Of a stretch of DNA of 8,167 bases, positions 1-6,243 are shown one piece after another. Position 1 is the first letter of the stretch. Every line of letters starts with the position of its first letter. Below the pieces are notes generated by a model. That model did not search any database and was not told the DNA's origin. It worked only from the letters and a program-made list of their open reading frames with translations. Made by a program: the position numbers and the translations under genes. This DNA is from Acidobacteriaceae bacterium (lineage in GTDB: Bacteria; Acidobacteriota; Terriglobia; Terriglobales; Acidobacteriaceae): assembly GCA_003140705.1 (NCBI GenBank), contig PLKU01000085.1:8288-16454 (forward strand). Direction: 5' to 3'.

Positions 1-2
1 AT

Positions 3-1055
3 TGGGACCTCTACTTCGAGAATCTTTACCTCTCCTATTATGGTGTTTGGCCTTATTGTTTCACCAACCTCAAGGAGTTTCTCAATCGTGAACAGCCGGA
101 TGGATATGTCAATCGTAGCCTGATCAAGCAGCGTGATCGCCAGGATTTTAAGCCCTTTCTTGCGCAATTGGTTGTCCTCGGCGCCAAGCAGAATCACGAC
201 GACTACGAGTGGCTGCGTGGAAACTACTATGACCGCCTGGTTAAGTACATCGATAAGTGGTTTTCTTACGACGCTGACCACAATGGTTTGCCAGTCTGGA
301 ATTCCGCGGACGCTGCCGGGACTGACAACCAGTGGTCACGCGGCGGAGCCCTCAGCTCCTTTCAAACAGAGGGCGTGGACCTCGCTTCCTATCTGATTCG
401 CGAACTCCGAGCCATGTCAGTGATCGCCAAGCATTTGAACAGAATTGCAGACAGCACAGGCTTCAATCATCATGCAGACCAAGTCGCAAAGCTCATCAAC
501 TCGACATTTTGGGATGAGAAGCAAGGCATGTACTTCGATCGAAATGAGAAGACAGGCGAGCGCATCTATGTCAAATCAGCCACAAACTTTATGCCTCTCT
601 TTGCCGGAGCCGCCACGCCTAAGCGCGCGAAGCGCATGATCCATGATCATCTGCTCAATCCTGAGGAGTTTTGGCTCAGCTATCCGGTGGCGAGCTACGC
701 GAAAACCGAACCCGATTACTATCAGGGCTCGCACCACGAATGCAATTGGCGCGGTCCTTCATGGGCGCCTACAAACTATATGATCTTTCAGGGTTTGAGA
801 ACCTACGGCTATAAGACTGAGGCTCATGAGTTAGCCACACGCCTCTTCAACATGGCACTACTCAAGAATCCCGTTCTTCGCGAATATTACAACGCGGAGA
901 CTGGGGAGGGCCTTGGCCAGACTCGCTTCTGGGGGTTTACCGCCCTGTACTATGGTATGCTCCTGGAATCCATTCTTGAATATGACCCATCGACATTGCA
1001 GAAGCCGGCCGAACCCATCGTCACCAAAGAACTGGGCATTGCATTCCAGATCTAA
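3..1055 (+). CDS. GH63/trehalase-like (alpha/alpha)6-barrel glycosidase, C-terminal part (5' end outside window)
   Basis: The frame is open from base 3 to a TAA at 1053-1055 (350 residues), with no stop before the window edge, so the start lies upstream; the internal candidate start at 168 would cut a continuous domain. The sequence has the pattern of MGH1-like/GH63 glycoside hydrolases of clan GH-G: an early WDLYFENLYLSYYG stretch, GTDNQWSRGG (codon 324-326 is the Asp in the position of the catalytic acid), FWDEKQGMYFDR, the NWRGPSWAPTNYMIFQGL barrel helix, and REYYNAETGEG followed by FWGFTALYYGMLLE near the C-terminus (codon 882-884 is the Glu in the position of the catalytic base). Known members hydrolyse alpha-linked glucosides or mannosyl/glucosyl-glycerate-type substrates, so an inverting alpha-glycosidase is the likely class; the real substrate is not readable. 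It converges on the minus-strand cluster. No signal peptide can be judged because the N-terminus is missing. Confidence 0.85.
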   Translation, partial: WDLYFENLYLSYYGVWPYCFTNLKEFLNREQPDGYVNRSLIKQRDRQDFKPFLAQLVVLGAKQNHDDYEWLRGNYYDRLVKYIDKWFSYDADHNGLPVWNSADAAGTDNQWSRGGALSSFQTEGVDLASYLIRELRAMSVIAKHLNRIADSTGFNHHADQVAKLINSTFWDEKQGMYFDRNEKTGERIYVKSATNFMPLFAGAATPKRAKRMIHDHLLNPEEFWLSYPVASYAKTEPDYYQGSHHECNWRGPSWAPTNYMIFQGLRTYGYKTEAHELATRLFNMALLKNPVLREYYNAETGEGLGQTRFWGFTALYYGMLLESILEYDPSTLQKPAEPIVTKELGIAFQI

Positions 1056-1167
1056 CATTGAGCAAAGCAGATATGCGATAAGGGAGAATGGGTCTTTAGA
1101 TCAATACAGGGCTCATCGCCGCCCCCAAGGAAGTTATATTGGAGATCATGTTGTTTCTTAACTCTTA

Positions 1168-1193
1168 GCCAACCGAGCGCGATATCAGTTGGC
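1168..1193. repeat. Inverted repeat GCCAAC/GTTGGC overlapping a GCGATATC direct repeat
   Basis: GCCAAC at 1168-1173 and GTTGGC at 1188-1193 are perfect inverse complements around a 14-base loop. GCGATATC occurs at 1179-1186 and again at 1192-1199, 13 bases apart. There is no T-tract on either side, so it is not a standard terminator. It lies just outside the presumed 3' end of the intron relic (1208), on the 3'-exon side, so it could be part of the old insertion target. That role is inference. Confidence 0.5.
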
Positions 1194-1207
1194 GATATCT
1201 GGGCATG

Positions 1208-1283
1208 ATCGGCATAGGGGCGGCAGTCACCTGCCGACCCCTGCCACACCACTGTGCGAACGGGTCCGTACAAGGCGGTTCGA
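1208..1283 (-). ncRNA. Degenerate group II intron 3' end (domains V and VI)
   Basis: Read on the minus strand. Domain V is 1279-1248: lower stem ACCGCCTTG (1279-1271), upper stem TACG (1270-1267), tetraloop GACC, CGTT (1262-1259), a two-base CG bulge (1258-1257), and CACAGTGGT (1256-1248). This is the usual domain V layout, and the words GAACCGCC, GGACCCG and GTGGTGTGG are familiar from bacterial group II introns. Domain VI is 1245-1211: GGC/GCC base pairs, then AGGGG, a bulged T, CGGCAG, a GTGA loop, CTGCCG and CCCCT. An unpaired AT follows on the 3' side; its A (1215) lies seven bases before the final T at 1208, the normal position of the branch-point adenosine, and the intron would end in GAT, a normal AY ending. 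Two lower-stem pairs (C-A and T-C) and one upper-stem pair (T-T) are broken, and no reverse transcriptase or domain I is visible, so this is an inactive fragment. Confidence 0.62.
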
Positions 1284-1295
1284 GAAGTTACGCCG

Positions 1296-1658
1296 TCACT
1301 CACCGACCAACGAAGGAAGGCCAAGCGATTTGAAATAGGCATTTGAAAGCCCCACAGAGAGGGCAGAGAGGATGAAAATCCCGATCTGATTCGAAGAATT
1401 CGATAGACGGTTGAGCAAATCGAATAGGGAGATTGCCATAATGTTCTTCTGAGCGTCTTCAAACGATTTCACATCAGCCCAGAAGTTGACGACCAGGGGG
1501 TTGAACCGATCATCGCGGCTCTCAAGGACACTCCTTCCGAGATGGGCGGGTACTCCCTGCCAGAGCTTGCACCATGAGCCACCGTTTCTGAGGGTGACGA
1601 TGAAGTTTGGATCCGTTGCGGGCTCTAAGATGTGTGTGGATAGGGAAAAGCAAGTTAT
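1296..1658 (-). pseudogene. Antibiotic biosynthesis monooxygenase-like small protein, start codon apparently lost
   Basis: A 120-codon reading frame runs from an ATA at 1658-1656 to a TGA at 1298-1296. It contains GGSWCKLWQGVPAHLGRSVLES, then NPLVVNFWADVKSFEDAQ, and later LFDLLNRLSNSSNQIGIF. This matches the pattern I know from ABM-type dimeric alpha/beta-barrel proteins (a G-x-W...PGFLG-like strand-helix, a strand with a conserved Trp before S-x-E-D/A-F, and an L...IG-x-F end); the family is about 100-125 residues long. No ATG or GTG occurs at the N-terminus. The frame is open only back to a TAA just upstream, with a TTG at 1679-1677 as the only other start. A GGAGG lies six bases before the ATA, which suggests an ATG mutated to ATA, or a rare start. 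The last 25 or so residues exceed the family pattern and abut the intron relic, so the 3' end may be altered too. ABM proteins are oxygenases or simple stress proteins; no substrate is inferable. Confidence 0.45.
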
Positions 1659-1664
1659 TGTGTA

Positions 1665-1669
1665 CCTCC
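1665..1669 (-). promoter_or_regulatory. Shine-Dalgarno GGAGG before the ATA codon
   Basis: GGAGG on the minus strand is followed by TACACA and then an in-frame ATA at 1658-1656. The six-base spacing is right for a real start at that codon, and no other start in this frame is as well placed; the TTG at 1679 has no such site. This is why the small gene is drawn from ATA. Confidence 0.45.
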
Positions 1670-1863
1670 GTGGGCACAATTTCGGGTGCGGTTAGTTGGT
1701 GCTGGTTTTCAAGTTTGGATGTCACTTTGTCGAGGGAATCTGGCTGGGCATTAGAACACTAATGCGAGATCTTCAGCCTGAGATGAAATCAGCAACCGGC
1801 CGCTGGCGAGGAGTGAACTGCGGACGTCTTTGTGCCCGGTTTGTGCCTAAGGGGTGTCGCTTC

Positions 1864-1890
1864 TGGCGATTTGAGCGATTTTGGCGATTC
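1864..1890. repeat. Three tandem 9-bp repeats (consensus TGGCGATTT)
   Basis: TGGCGATTT (1864-1872), GAGCGATTT (1873-1881) and TGGCGATTC (1882-1890) lie head to tail. The shared core GCGATT occurs every nine bases. The third copy runs into the palindrome at 1886-1897. No reading frame of known family covers it. Confidence 0.7.
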
Positions 1891-1897
1891 TAGAATC
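1886..1897. repeat. Perfect 12-bp palindrome GATTCTAGAATC
   Basis: GATTCTAGAATC equals its own reverse complement with no spacer. It overlaps the last 9-bp repeat unit and lies 24 bases before the tRNA-3'-end-like sequence. Possible roles are a dimeric protein site or a recombination-site remnant; nothing decides between these and chance. Confidence 0.5.
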
Positions 1898-1919
1898 AGC
1901 AACTTACATGTTCTGAGTA

Positions 1920-1953
1920 CCGGGGGTAAGGTTCGCCCCCCCTCCCGGCACCA
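1920..1953 (+). other. tRNA 3'-end-like sequence (possible integration-site remnant)
   Basis: The run GGGGG, a GGTTCG core, CCCCC, TCCCGGC and ACCA (ending 1953) looks like the T-arm, 3' acceptor strand, discriminator and CCA of a tRNA. The matching 5' acceptor GCCGGGA, D-arm and anticodon arm are absent from the preceding 150 bases, and the T-loop carries about four extra bases (TAAG), so it is not a functional tRNA. Read on the minus strand it gives W-C-R-E-G-G, the sort of peptide seen where integrase genes end inside a tRNA. A CCGGG...CCCGG hairpin is an alternative reading, but it has no T-tract after it. Confidence 0.35.
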
Positions 1954-2050
1954 ATAAAACAAAAGACTTATGAAATATAAGCACTCTTGACCGAGTGGCA
2001 ATTCTTGCGAGCCCGGCATTTTCGGCACCTCACGGCAAGGCAGCTCTGTT

Positions 2051-3160
2051 TCACGCTCCGTTAAGCATACGCACAAAGCCGGCTTCATAGCGGTCCGGGG
2101 ACTCCCACGTGCCAGACTCACCCGACCTGAAGATTGCGTCGATTACAGACATATTCGCGATTGCATCTTCAATCGAAACAGGGACTTCAGTGTTGTCCAA
2201 AATGGCCTTGGAAAAGGCATCCCCTTGCAATGTGTATTGGTCGCACGGCGGAAAACTTTCTATGGCGATGCCGCTTCCAGAGAGATCGCCCGTGCTGTCG
2301 ATAAAGATCCGGGTGGCGCGGTCGAAGGGCGCGTTCACGGGGATTTCGATTTCGATGCGGCCTCGCGTGCCCAGGAAGTGGATGCGCTGGTACGGAATCA
2401 ATTGTGTACTGCAGGTGAAGATTGACTGGCCACCTGGGAAATCGAGAATGGCCGATGTGAGCCGATCCGTATGCATCTGCGGGTCGCGATCGATGAGAGC
2501 GACCACGCGCGTGGGTTCCTGCGCGAACGCGCAACGCGAAGCATGAATGAGATAGCAGCCGATGTCCATGAGTCCGCCGCCGCCGATATCAGCACGGTTG
2601 CGAATGTTGTCTGGGTTGACATTGAAATAGCTGAAAAAGCCGGTGATGGAGCGAAGTTCCCCGATGCGCCCTTCGTCAAGCAGTTGCCTGAGACGAAGCC
2701 ATTGCGCAGAACTGCGAATCATGAAAGCTTCGCCAATTTTGACTCCGGTGCGGGAACGAACGGCCAGAAGAGTCTTAGCTTCTGTGGCTGACATGCTGAT
2801 GGGCTTTTCGCAGAGAACGTGCTTGCCGGCTTCAGCCGCTTTGATCGTCCAGGGGACGTGGAGGTGATTGGGCAGAGGATTGTAGATGGCGTCGATGTTC
2901 GGGTCTGCGAGCAGCTCTTCGTATGATCCGTAAGCCACCGGAATGCCAAGCGCGGCGGCGGCTTCTTCTGCCTTGGCCAAATCGCGAGATGCTATGGCAA
3001 CGACGGTGCAGTGTTGGCACCGCTGCATGGCTGGAAGAACTTTTCTCAACCCAATCGCAGCAGTGCTTAGAACTCCCCAGCGGATTTTTCGTGAGATCGG
3101 GGACTTGAGCTTTTCAGCTGGCGCAACGGTCGGCTGGGCGTTTTCTTCTGTAGGGCTCAT
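2051..3160 (-). CDS. Gfo/Idh/MocA-family NAD(P)-dependent oxidoreductase
   Basis: 369 residues, the usual length for the family (330-390). The N-terminal Rossmann domain starts near residue 25 (KIRWGVLSTAAIG, with a G...A-x-x-G turn at 29-37), continues through VVAIASRD (53-60) and the PLPNHLH stretch (95-101), and ends with the signature EKP at 118-120, whose Lys119 is the usual catalytic/cofactor-contact residue. The C-terminal alpha/beta domain has GGGGLMDIGCYLIH at 193-206, with the conserved Asp199 and His206 typical of the family. Members oxidise, reduce or epimerise sugars and polyols via NAD(P); the form is closest in style to xylose/glucose-fructose-type or dihydrodiol-dehydrogenase-like members, without certainty. 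There is no signal peptide, so it should be cytosolic. The ATG at 3160-3158 is preferred over the TTG one codon upstream because GGGAG sits six bases before it. It is the last gene of the minus-strand cluster, 99 bp after the DUF4380 gene. Confidence 0.9.
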   Translation of the reverse strand: MSPTEENAQPTVAPAEKLKSPISRKIRWGVLSTAAIGLRKVLPAMQRCQHCTVVAIASRDLAKAEEAAAALGIPVAYGSYEELLADPNIDAIYNPLPNHLHVPWTIKAAEAGKHVLCEKPISMSATEAKTLLAVRSRTGVKIGEAFMIRSSAQWLRLRQLLDEGRIGELRSITGFFSYFNVNPDNIRNRADIGGGGLMDIGCYLIHASRCAFAQEPTRVVALIDRDPQMHTDRLTSAILDFPGGQSIFTCSTQLIPYQRIHFLGTRGRIEIEIPVNAPFDRATRIFIDSTGDLSGSGIAIESFPPCDQYTLQGDAFSKAILDNTEVPVSIEDAIANMSVIDAIFRSGESGTWESPDRYEAGFVRMLNGA

Positions 3161-3166
3161 CAAGGT

Positions 3167-3171
3167 CTCCC
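3167..3171 (-). promoter_or_regulatory. Ribosome binding site GGGAG of the oxidoreductase gene
   Basis: GGGAG on the minus strand is followed by ACCTTG and then ATG at 3160. The spacing of six favours that ATG over the adjacent upstream TTG (spacing three). Confidence 0.6.
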
Positions 3172-3259
3172 AAGAGTGATTCTACGTCCACAAGTAGCGC
3201 GAGCCATGTCGAACTGTCTGCGCGCCACTCCGAAATTCAAATACCAGCAGGTGTCGGCT

Positions 3260-4249
3260 TTAAAGCGCCTTGATTGCTTCGGACTGCGGATCGGCCGTGG
3301 TGCGGGGCGTGATAGTATAGATTGTGGTCCGCTCAATGCGGTCGCCTATGTTCATTGTCACGAGTGGGCCGTTGGTTTCAAGCTCTACATAATTCATCGG
3401 ATCGGGGTTGGTGTAGACCTGGGTCACACAACCACCATCGGGAAACTCTCCCGTCCCTTGTTCTGCATCGATGCGGACAACGCAGCTTCGGCCAACCCAA
3501 ATCATGCTTGTTCCATCCGTACCGATTTTCACGACTTCGCGGTGATGCCGTGCGAGGGAAAGCAGGCCACCCTTGATCATCAGGTCTGCGGGCTCAGCAC
3601 CCATCAACCGGACGTATCCATTTGCGAATTTCGATTCCGCGGGAAGCAGAATCGCTATGCGCTCTGGCTCACGCATCTCGGTGATCGTCCAAACCCCAAC
3701 CTTGACAGGGCTCCCGGCAAGCTTGTCGAACTCAGTTCGAACGCGCATGACCGGTTGGCCAGGCACCAGTTCCACTTTTCGCACGATCTGGATGCCAAAG
3801 GCCGGATCGATGGATGAAGTCAACACGATGCCCCCTTCCGCTTCAATTGCTTCCATCGGTTGGCGGTCGAACGCGACAGGAGGAGGCCAATACCGGCCTT
3901 GCTGCAGGGTCCAGGACGCCTGGGGGGCGGGCCAGCACTTATCTCCGCCAAAATTGAGCCACTGGTCCACGAGGGAGTGGTGGGCAGCCTTCGGGTGCAA
4001 CTGGCCGTCCAGCGTCCGGTTTTCCCAGAAGACACCTTCCGAATCACCCGACAGGCGCAGCTGCATCACGCGCGCAATTGAGGGAACGATCACAGCCTCA
4101 ACATGGCCATTCTGAATCAGGAGGCAATCGGGCCATCCATGCCAGCCGATGCGTGTGATAGACGCAGGTGATCCCTCGTGGAAGCTTGAATCAGGGGCGG
4201 CCGATATTTCGGGGCGGCTTACCAAGGTGTTGGTTCCTTCTCGTACCAC
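3260..4249 (-). CDS. DUF4380 protein, galactose-mutarotase-like fold
   Basis: 329 residues from a GTG at 4249-4247. Hallmarks of DUF4380 are visible: an N-terminal strand set with VIVPSIARVMQLRL (53-66) and VFWEN (73-77), then WLNFGGDKCWPAPQ (97-110), the most conserved block, then WPPPVAFDRQP, and a beta-rich C-terminus (VWTITEM, GGCVTQVYTNPDPMNYVELET). The fold resembles aldose 1-epimerases, but I know of no firm biochemical role for the family, so sugar binding or mutarotation is inference. There is no signal peptide, so it is probably cytosolic. The start is uncertain: an upstream in-frame stop leaves only the GTG, or a TTG at 4225-4223 that has AAGGA nine bases before it and may be the better start (321 residues). 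It sits between the symporter and the Gfo/Idh gene, which fits a role in processing an imported sugar. Confidence 0.85.
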   Translation of the reverse strand: MVREGTNTLVSRPEISAAPDSSFHEGSPASITRIGWHGWPDCLLIQNGHVEAVIVPSIARVMQLRLSGDSEGVFWENRTLDGQLHPKAAHHSLVDQWLNFGGDKCWPAPQASWTLQQGRYWPPPVAFDRQPMEAIEAEGGIVLTSSIDPAFGIQIVRKVELVPGQPVMRVRTEFDKLAGSPVKVGVWTITEMREPERIAILLPAESKFANGYVRLMGAEPADLMIKGGLLSLARHHREVVKIGTDGTSMIWVGRSCVVRIDAEQGTGEFPDGGCVTQVYTNPDPMNYVELETNGPLVTMNIGDRIERTTIYTITPRTTADPQSEAIKAL

Positions 4250-4259
4250 AGAAATCGCT

Positions 4260-4274
4260 GAATTGATTCAATTC
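4260..4274. promoter_or_regulatory. Operator-like inverted repeat GAATTG-ATT-CAATTC
   Basis: Six perfectly complementary bases on each side of a three-base centre, inside the 65-bp gap between the symporter stop and the DUF4380 start, 11 bp upstream of the GTG on the minus strand. It is AT-rich against GC-rich surroundings. It could be a regulator site or a small mRNA hairpin; there is no T-tract to make it a terminator, and no regulator gene lies in the window. Confidence 0.35.
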
Positions 4275-4314
4275 CTTTGCCTGGCGATTTGCATCATTGG
4301 GCGGGTCGCGCCAA

Positions 4315-6186
4315 CTAGTCACCATCGGCAGCGGCCTTGTCTGTTTCAATCTCGCGTTCAGTCAAATGATCGAACCATGTGAACTTGAGAATGGCCGATG
4401 TTGCAAGAATCACCGCGAGTGCAATGCCGGCGCGATCGAACTCCTGGATCACGATGTAAAGAGGCAAAGCCACCAGGGCAATCTGCCACACGATGCCGAC
4501 CGCGATATTGAACATGTCGCGGAAGAAGTCCTTGTTGCGTTTGAATCCGGGGTCTTCAGCCAGCACCTTCTTGAGGATCGGTCCCCAGAAGCCCCAGGGC
4601 CGGACGCGGCGATAGAAGTCCATCAGCACTTCATCCGACTCCGGCTTGGTGAGCAGCGTGCCCAGAAGGCAGCCGATCAAGGAGATGGCCAACACCACCG
4701 GAAAGATGATGACTACTTCCATATTGATGGAATAGGTGGCCAGCAATTGCTGCACAAACGGCACCAGTGGAACGATCTTGGGCATGACAATGGCGGAGGC
4801 TATGCCTGTGACCATGCCCCAGAAGTAGCCGTAACCGGTAAAGCGCCACCAGTACCACTTGAGAACGTTGGATGCCGTGTAGCCTCCCCACAATCCGGAG
4901 ACGATCCACACCACAACCGAGTTCACCGAATCGACGTTCCATCCGATCAGCACGCCAACCACCACCACGGCAAGGGATGCCAGGTAGCTGAGACGGACGT
5001 AGGTCTTAGCCGATGCATTTGGATTGATGAAGCGCTTGTAAATATCGTTGACGAAGTAGGGCGGGGCCGCATTCACCGTAGCCGCGAAGTTCGACATGAA
5101 TGCCGCGAGCAAGCCGGCAATCAAAAAGCCCAGCAGGCCCACCGGCACAAAGCTTTGCAGCGCATAGGGCAGCACCAACTCAAAGTCCATGTGTGTGCCC
5201 ATGTCACGAAGCTGAGGACTATAGAAGGCTGCAGCCAGCACGGTGAGACCGATGACCAGAAAGTAGCGCGGAGGGGTAAGAACGATGTTGACCCACGCGC
5301 TCATCATCGAGGCTTCGCGCGGATTCTTCGCGGAAAGGACGCGCTGCATATCGTAGTTGGGCGCGGGTCCTGCTCCTGAGATCGGTATGCCTTTAAAAAG
5401 AAGCATGACGACAAAGAAACCGAATAGCCCGTATCCATCCTGCGCGATCTTGGTGGAGGCCGCCGGAAGCAGCGTTGACCAATCCAAGTTCAAATTCCAG
5501 CCAAAGAAGATGTTGTCCCAGCCGGCCGGCACCACACGGTGCAGCATCTCCGGTGCAACCTTGCGCATCGCGATAATGCCCACTGAAAATGAGGCGATGG
5601 AAAGAATAAAGAACTGGACAACCTCGGTGATCACCACGCTGATCATGCCGCCTTTGATCACATAGATTGCAGTTATCGCGATGAGGATGAGCGCGTACTC
5701 ATTGGCGGTCAGATTCCAGGGCAGGAACGTCTGCGCGAACTTGCCGATGCCCTTGAATGCGTACGTGAAGAATCCGATGATGCTGAGGAATGCATAGATC
5801 ACAACAATCAGGTGCGAGAGCTGTGCGCCCCGTCCGGTGCCAAAACGCGTCTTGATCCACTCCGCGCCCGTCATCACCTTGGAACGACGCAGCCATGCGG
5901 AGAGATAGACCATCAGAAATATCTGGTTGAACGTGGGCCAAAGCCAGGGAATCCACACACTCTTCAAGCCGTAGACAAACATCCAGGAGACCAGCAGCAT
6001 GGTGCCGCTGATGTCGAACATGCCCGATGCGTTCGAAATACCCAGCATGTACCAGGGCATCGCATTCCCGCCGAGAAAGTAGCTCTGCATGCTCTGCGAA
6101 GCGCGATGCGAAACCCAGTAGCCGATGACTACCGTGCTCAGCAGGTAGGCCACGATAATCACGATGTCAATGACGTGAAGATGCAT
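4315..6186 (-). CDS. Sodium:solute symporter (SSS family, SGLT-like sugar transporter)
   Basis: 623 residues, strongly hydrophobic, with a series of membrane segments starting at residues 5-24. Family marks are SYFLGGNAMPWYMLGISNAS (35-54), the loop GAGPAPNYDMQRVLSAKNPREA (271-292), the sodium-site helix AAFMSNFAATVNA (361-373) running into DIYKRFINPN (381-390), and the C-terminal linker FYRRVRPWGFWGPI (524-537) before the last two membrane segments, as in bacterial SGLT-type proteins. It should import a sugar or related solute with Na+ across the inner membrane. Relative to PutP/vSGLT, Ala362 and Ser365 fit the Na2 site, while the next position is Asn366 where Ser or Thr is usual. Start: ATG at 6186-6184, with GAGGG six bases upstream. 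It follows the GH9 gene after 57 bp, suggesting it takes up a product of that enzyme. The substrate is not determined. Confidence 0.92.
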   Translation of the reverse strand: MHLHVIDIVIIVAYLLSTVVIGYWVSHRASQSMQSYFLGGNAMPWYMLGISNASGMFDISGTMLLVSWMFVYGLKSVWIPWLWPTFNQIFLMVYLSAWLRRSKVMTGAEWIKTRFGTGRGAQLSHLIVVIYAFLSIIGFFTYAFKGIGKFAQTFLPWNLTANEYALILIAITAIYVIKGGMISVVITEVVQFFILSIASFSVGIIAMRKVAPEMLHRVVPAGWDNIFFGWNLNLDWSTLLPAASTKIAQDGYGLFGFFVVMLLFKGIPISGAGPAPNYDMQRVLSAKNPREASMMSAWVNIVLTPPRYFLVIGLTVLAAAFYSPQLRDMGTHMDFELVLPYALQSFVPVGLLGFLIAGLLAAFMSNFAATVNAAPPYFVNDIYKRFINPNASAKTYVRLSYLASLAVVVVGVLIGWNVDSVNSVVVWIVSGLWGGYTASNVLKWYWWRFTGYGYFWGMVTGIASAIVMPKIVPLVPFVQQLLATYSINMEVVIIFPVVLAISLIGCLLGTLLTKPESDEVLMDFYRRVRPWGFWGPILKKVLAEDPGFKRNKDFFRDMFNIAVGIVWQIALVALPLYIVIQEFDRAGIALAVILATSAILKFTWFDHLTEREIETDKAAADGD

Positions 6187-6243
6187 TTGGTGCCCTCAAT
6201 CTTTGTGGAAGGTGCCTTCCTAAAAGCACGCTTCCCCAACTCT

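Larger units (their letters stand above)
1056..2050. other. Convergent intergenic region with decayed elements, no clearly intact gene
   Basis: Almost 1 kb separates the end of the plus-strand glycosidase from the end of the minus-strand oxidoreductase. Several overlapping small reading frames exist, but most lack a family pattern and overlap each other. What can be supported is listed separately: an inverted repeat, a group II intron 3' end, a small monooxygenase-like reading frame with a damaged start, a 9-bp tandem repeat with a palindrome, and a tRNA-3'-end-like sequence. Stretches 1056-1160 and 1700-1860 show nothing I can name. I found no clear hairpin-plus-T-tract terminator for either flanking gene. 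Confidence 0.6.

Noticed and set aside
1052..1462. A 136-codon minus-strand frame covering the intron relic
   Set aside because: It runs straight through domains V and VI and overlaps the better-supported ABM-like frame; its composition shows no family pattern.
1973..2040. Possible terminator hairpin after the oxidoreductase gene (CTTGC...GCAAG with inner GAG/CTC)
   Set aside because: The stem is interrupted by a three-base bulge, the loop is long and no T-tract follows directly.
1789..2121. A 110-codon minus-strand frame containing W-C-R-E-G-G, overlapping the end of the oxidoreductase gene
   Set aside because: It overlaps a clear gene in another frame and its middle is just the antisense of the tRNA-like segment. 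No domain pattern is visible, so it is treated as non-coding.
3176..3817. A 213-codon plus-strand frame antisense to the DUF4380 gene
   Set aside because: No domain pattern; the minus-strand frame carries the conserved DUF4380 block.
4297..5379. A 360-codon plus-strand frame antisense to the symporter
   Set aside because: It is rich in His, Gln, Asp and Arg, as expected for the reverse of a hydrophobic membrane-protein gene, and has no recognisable domain. The symporter on the other strand is unambiguous.
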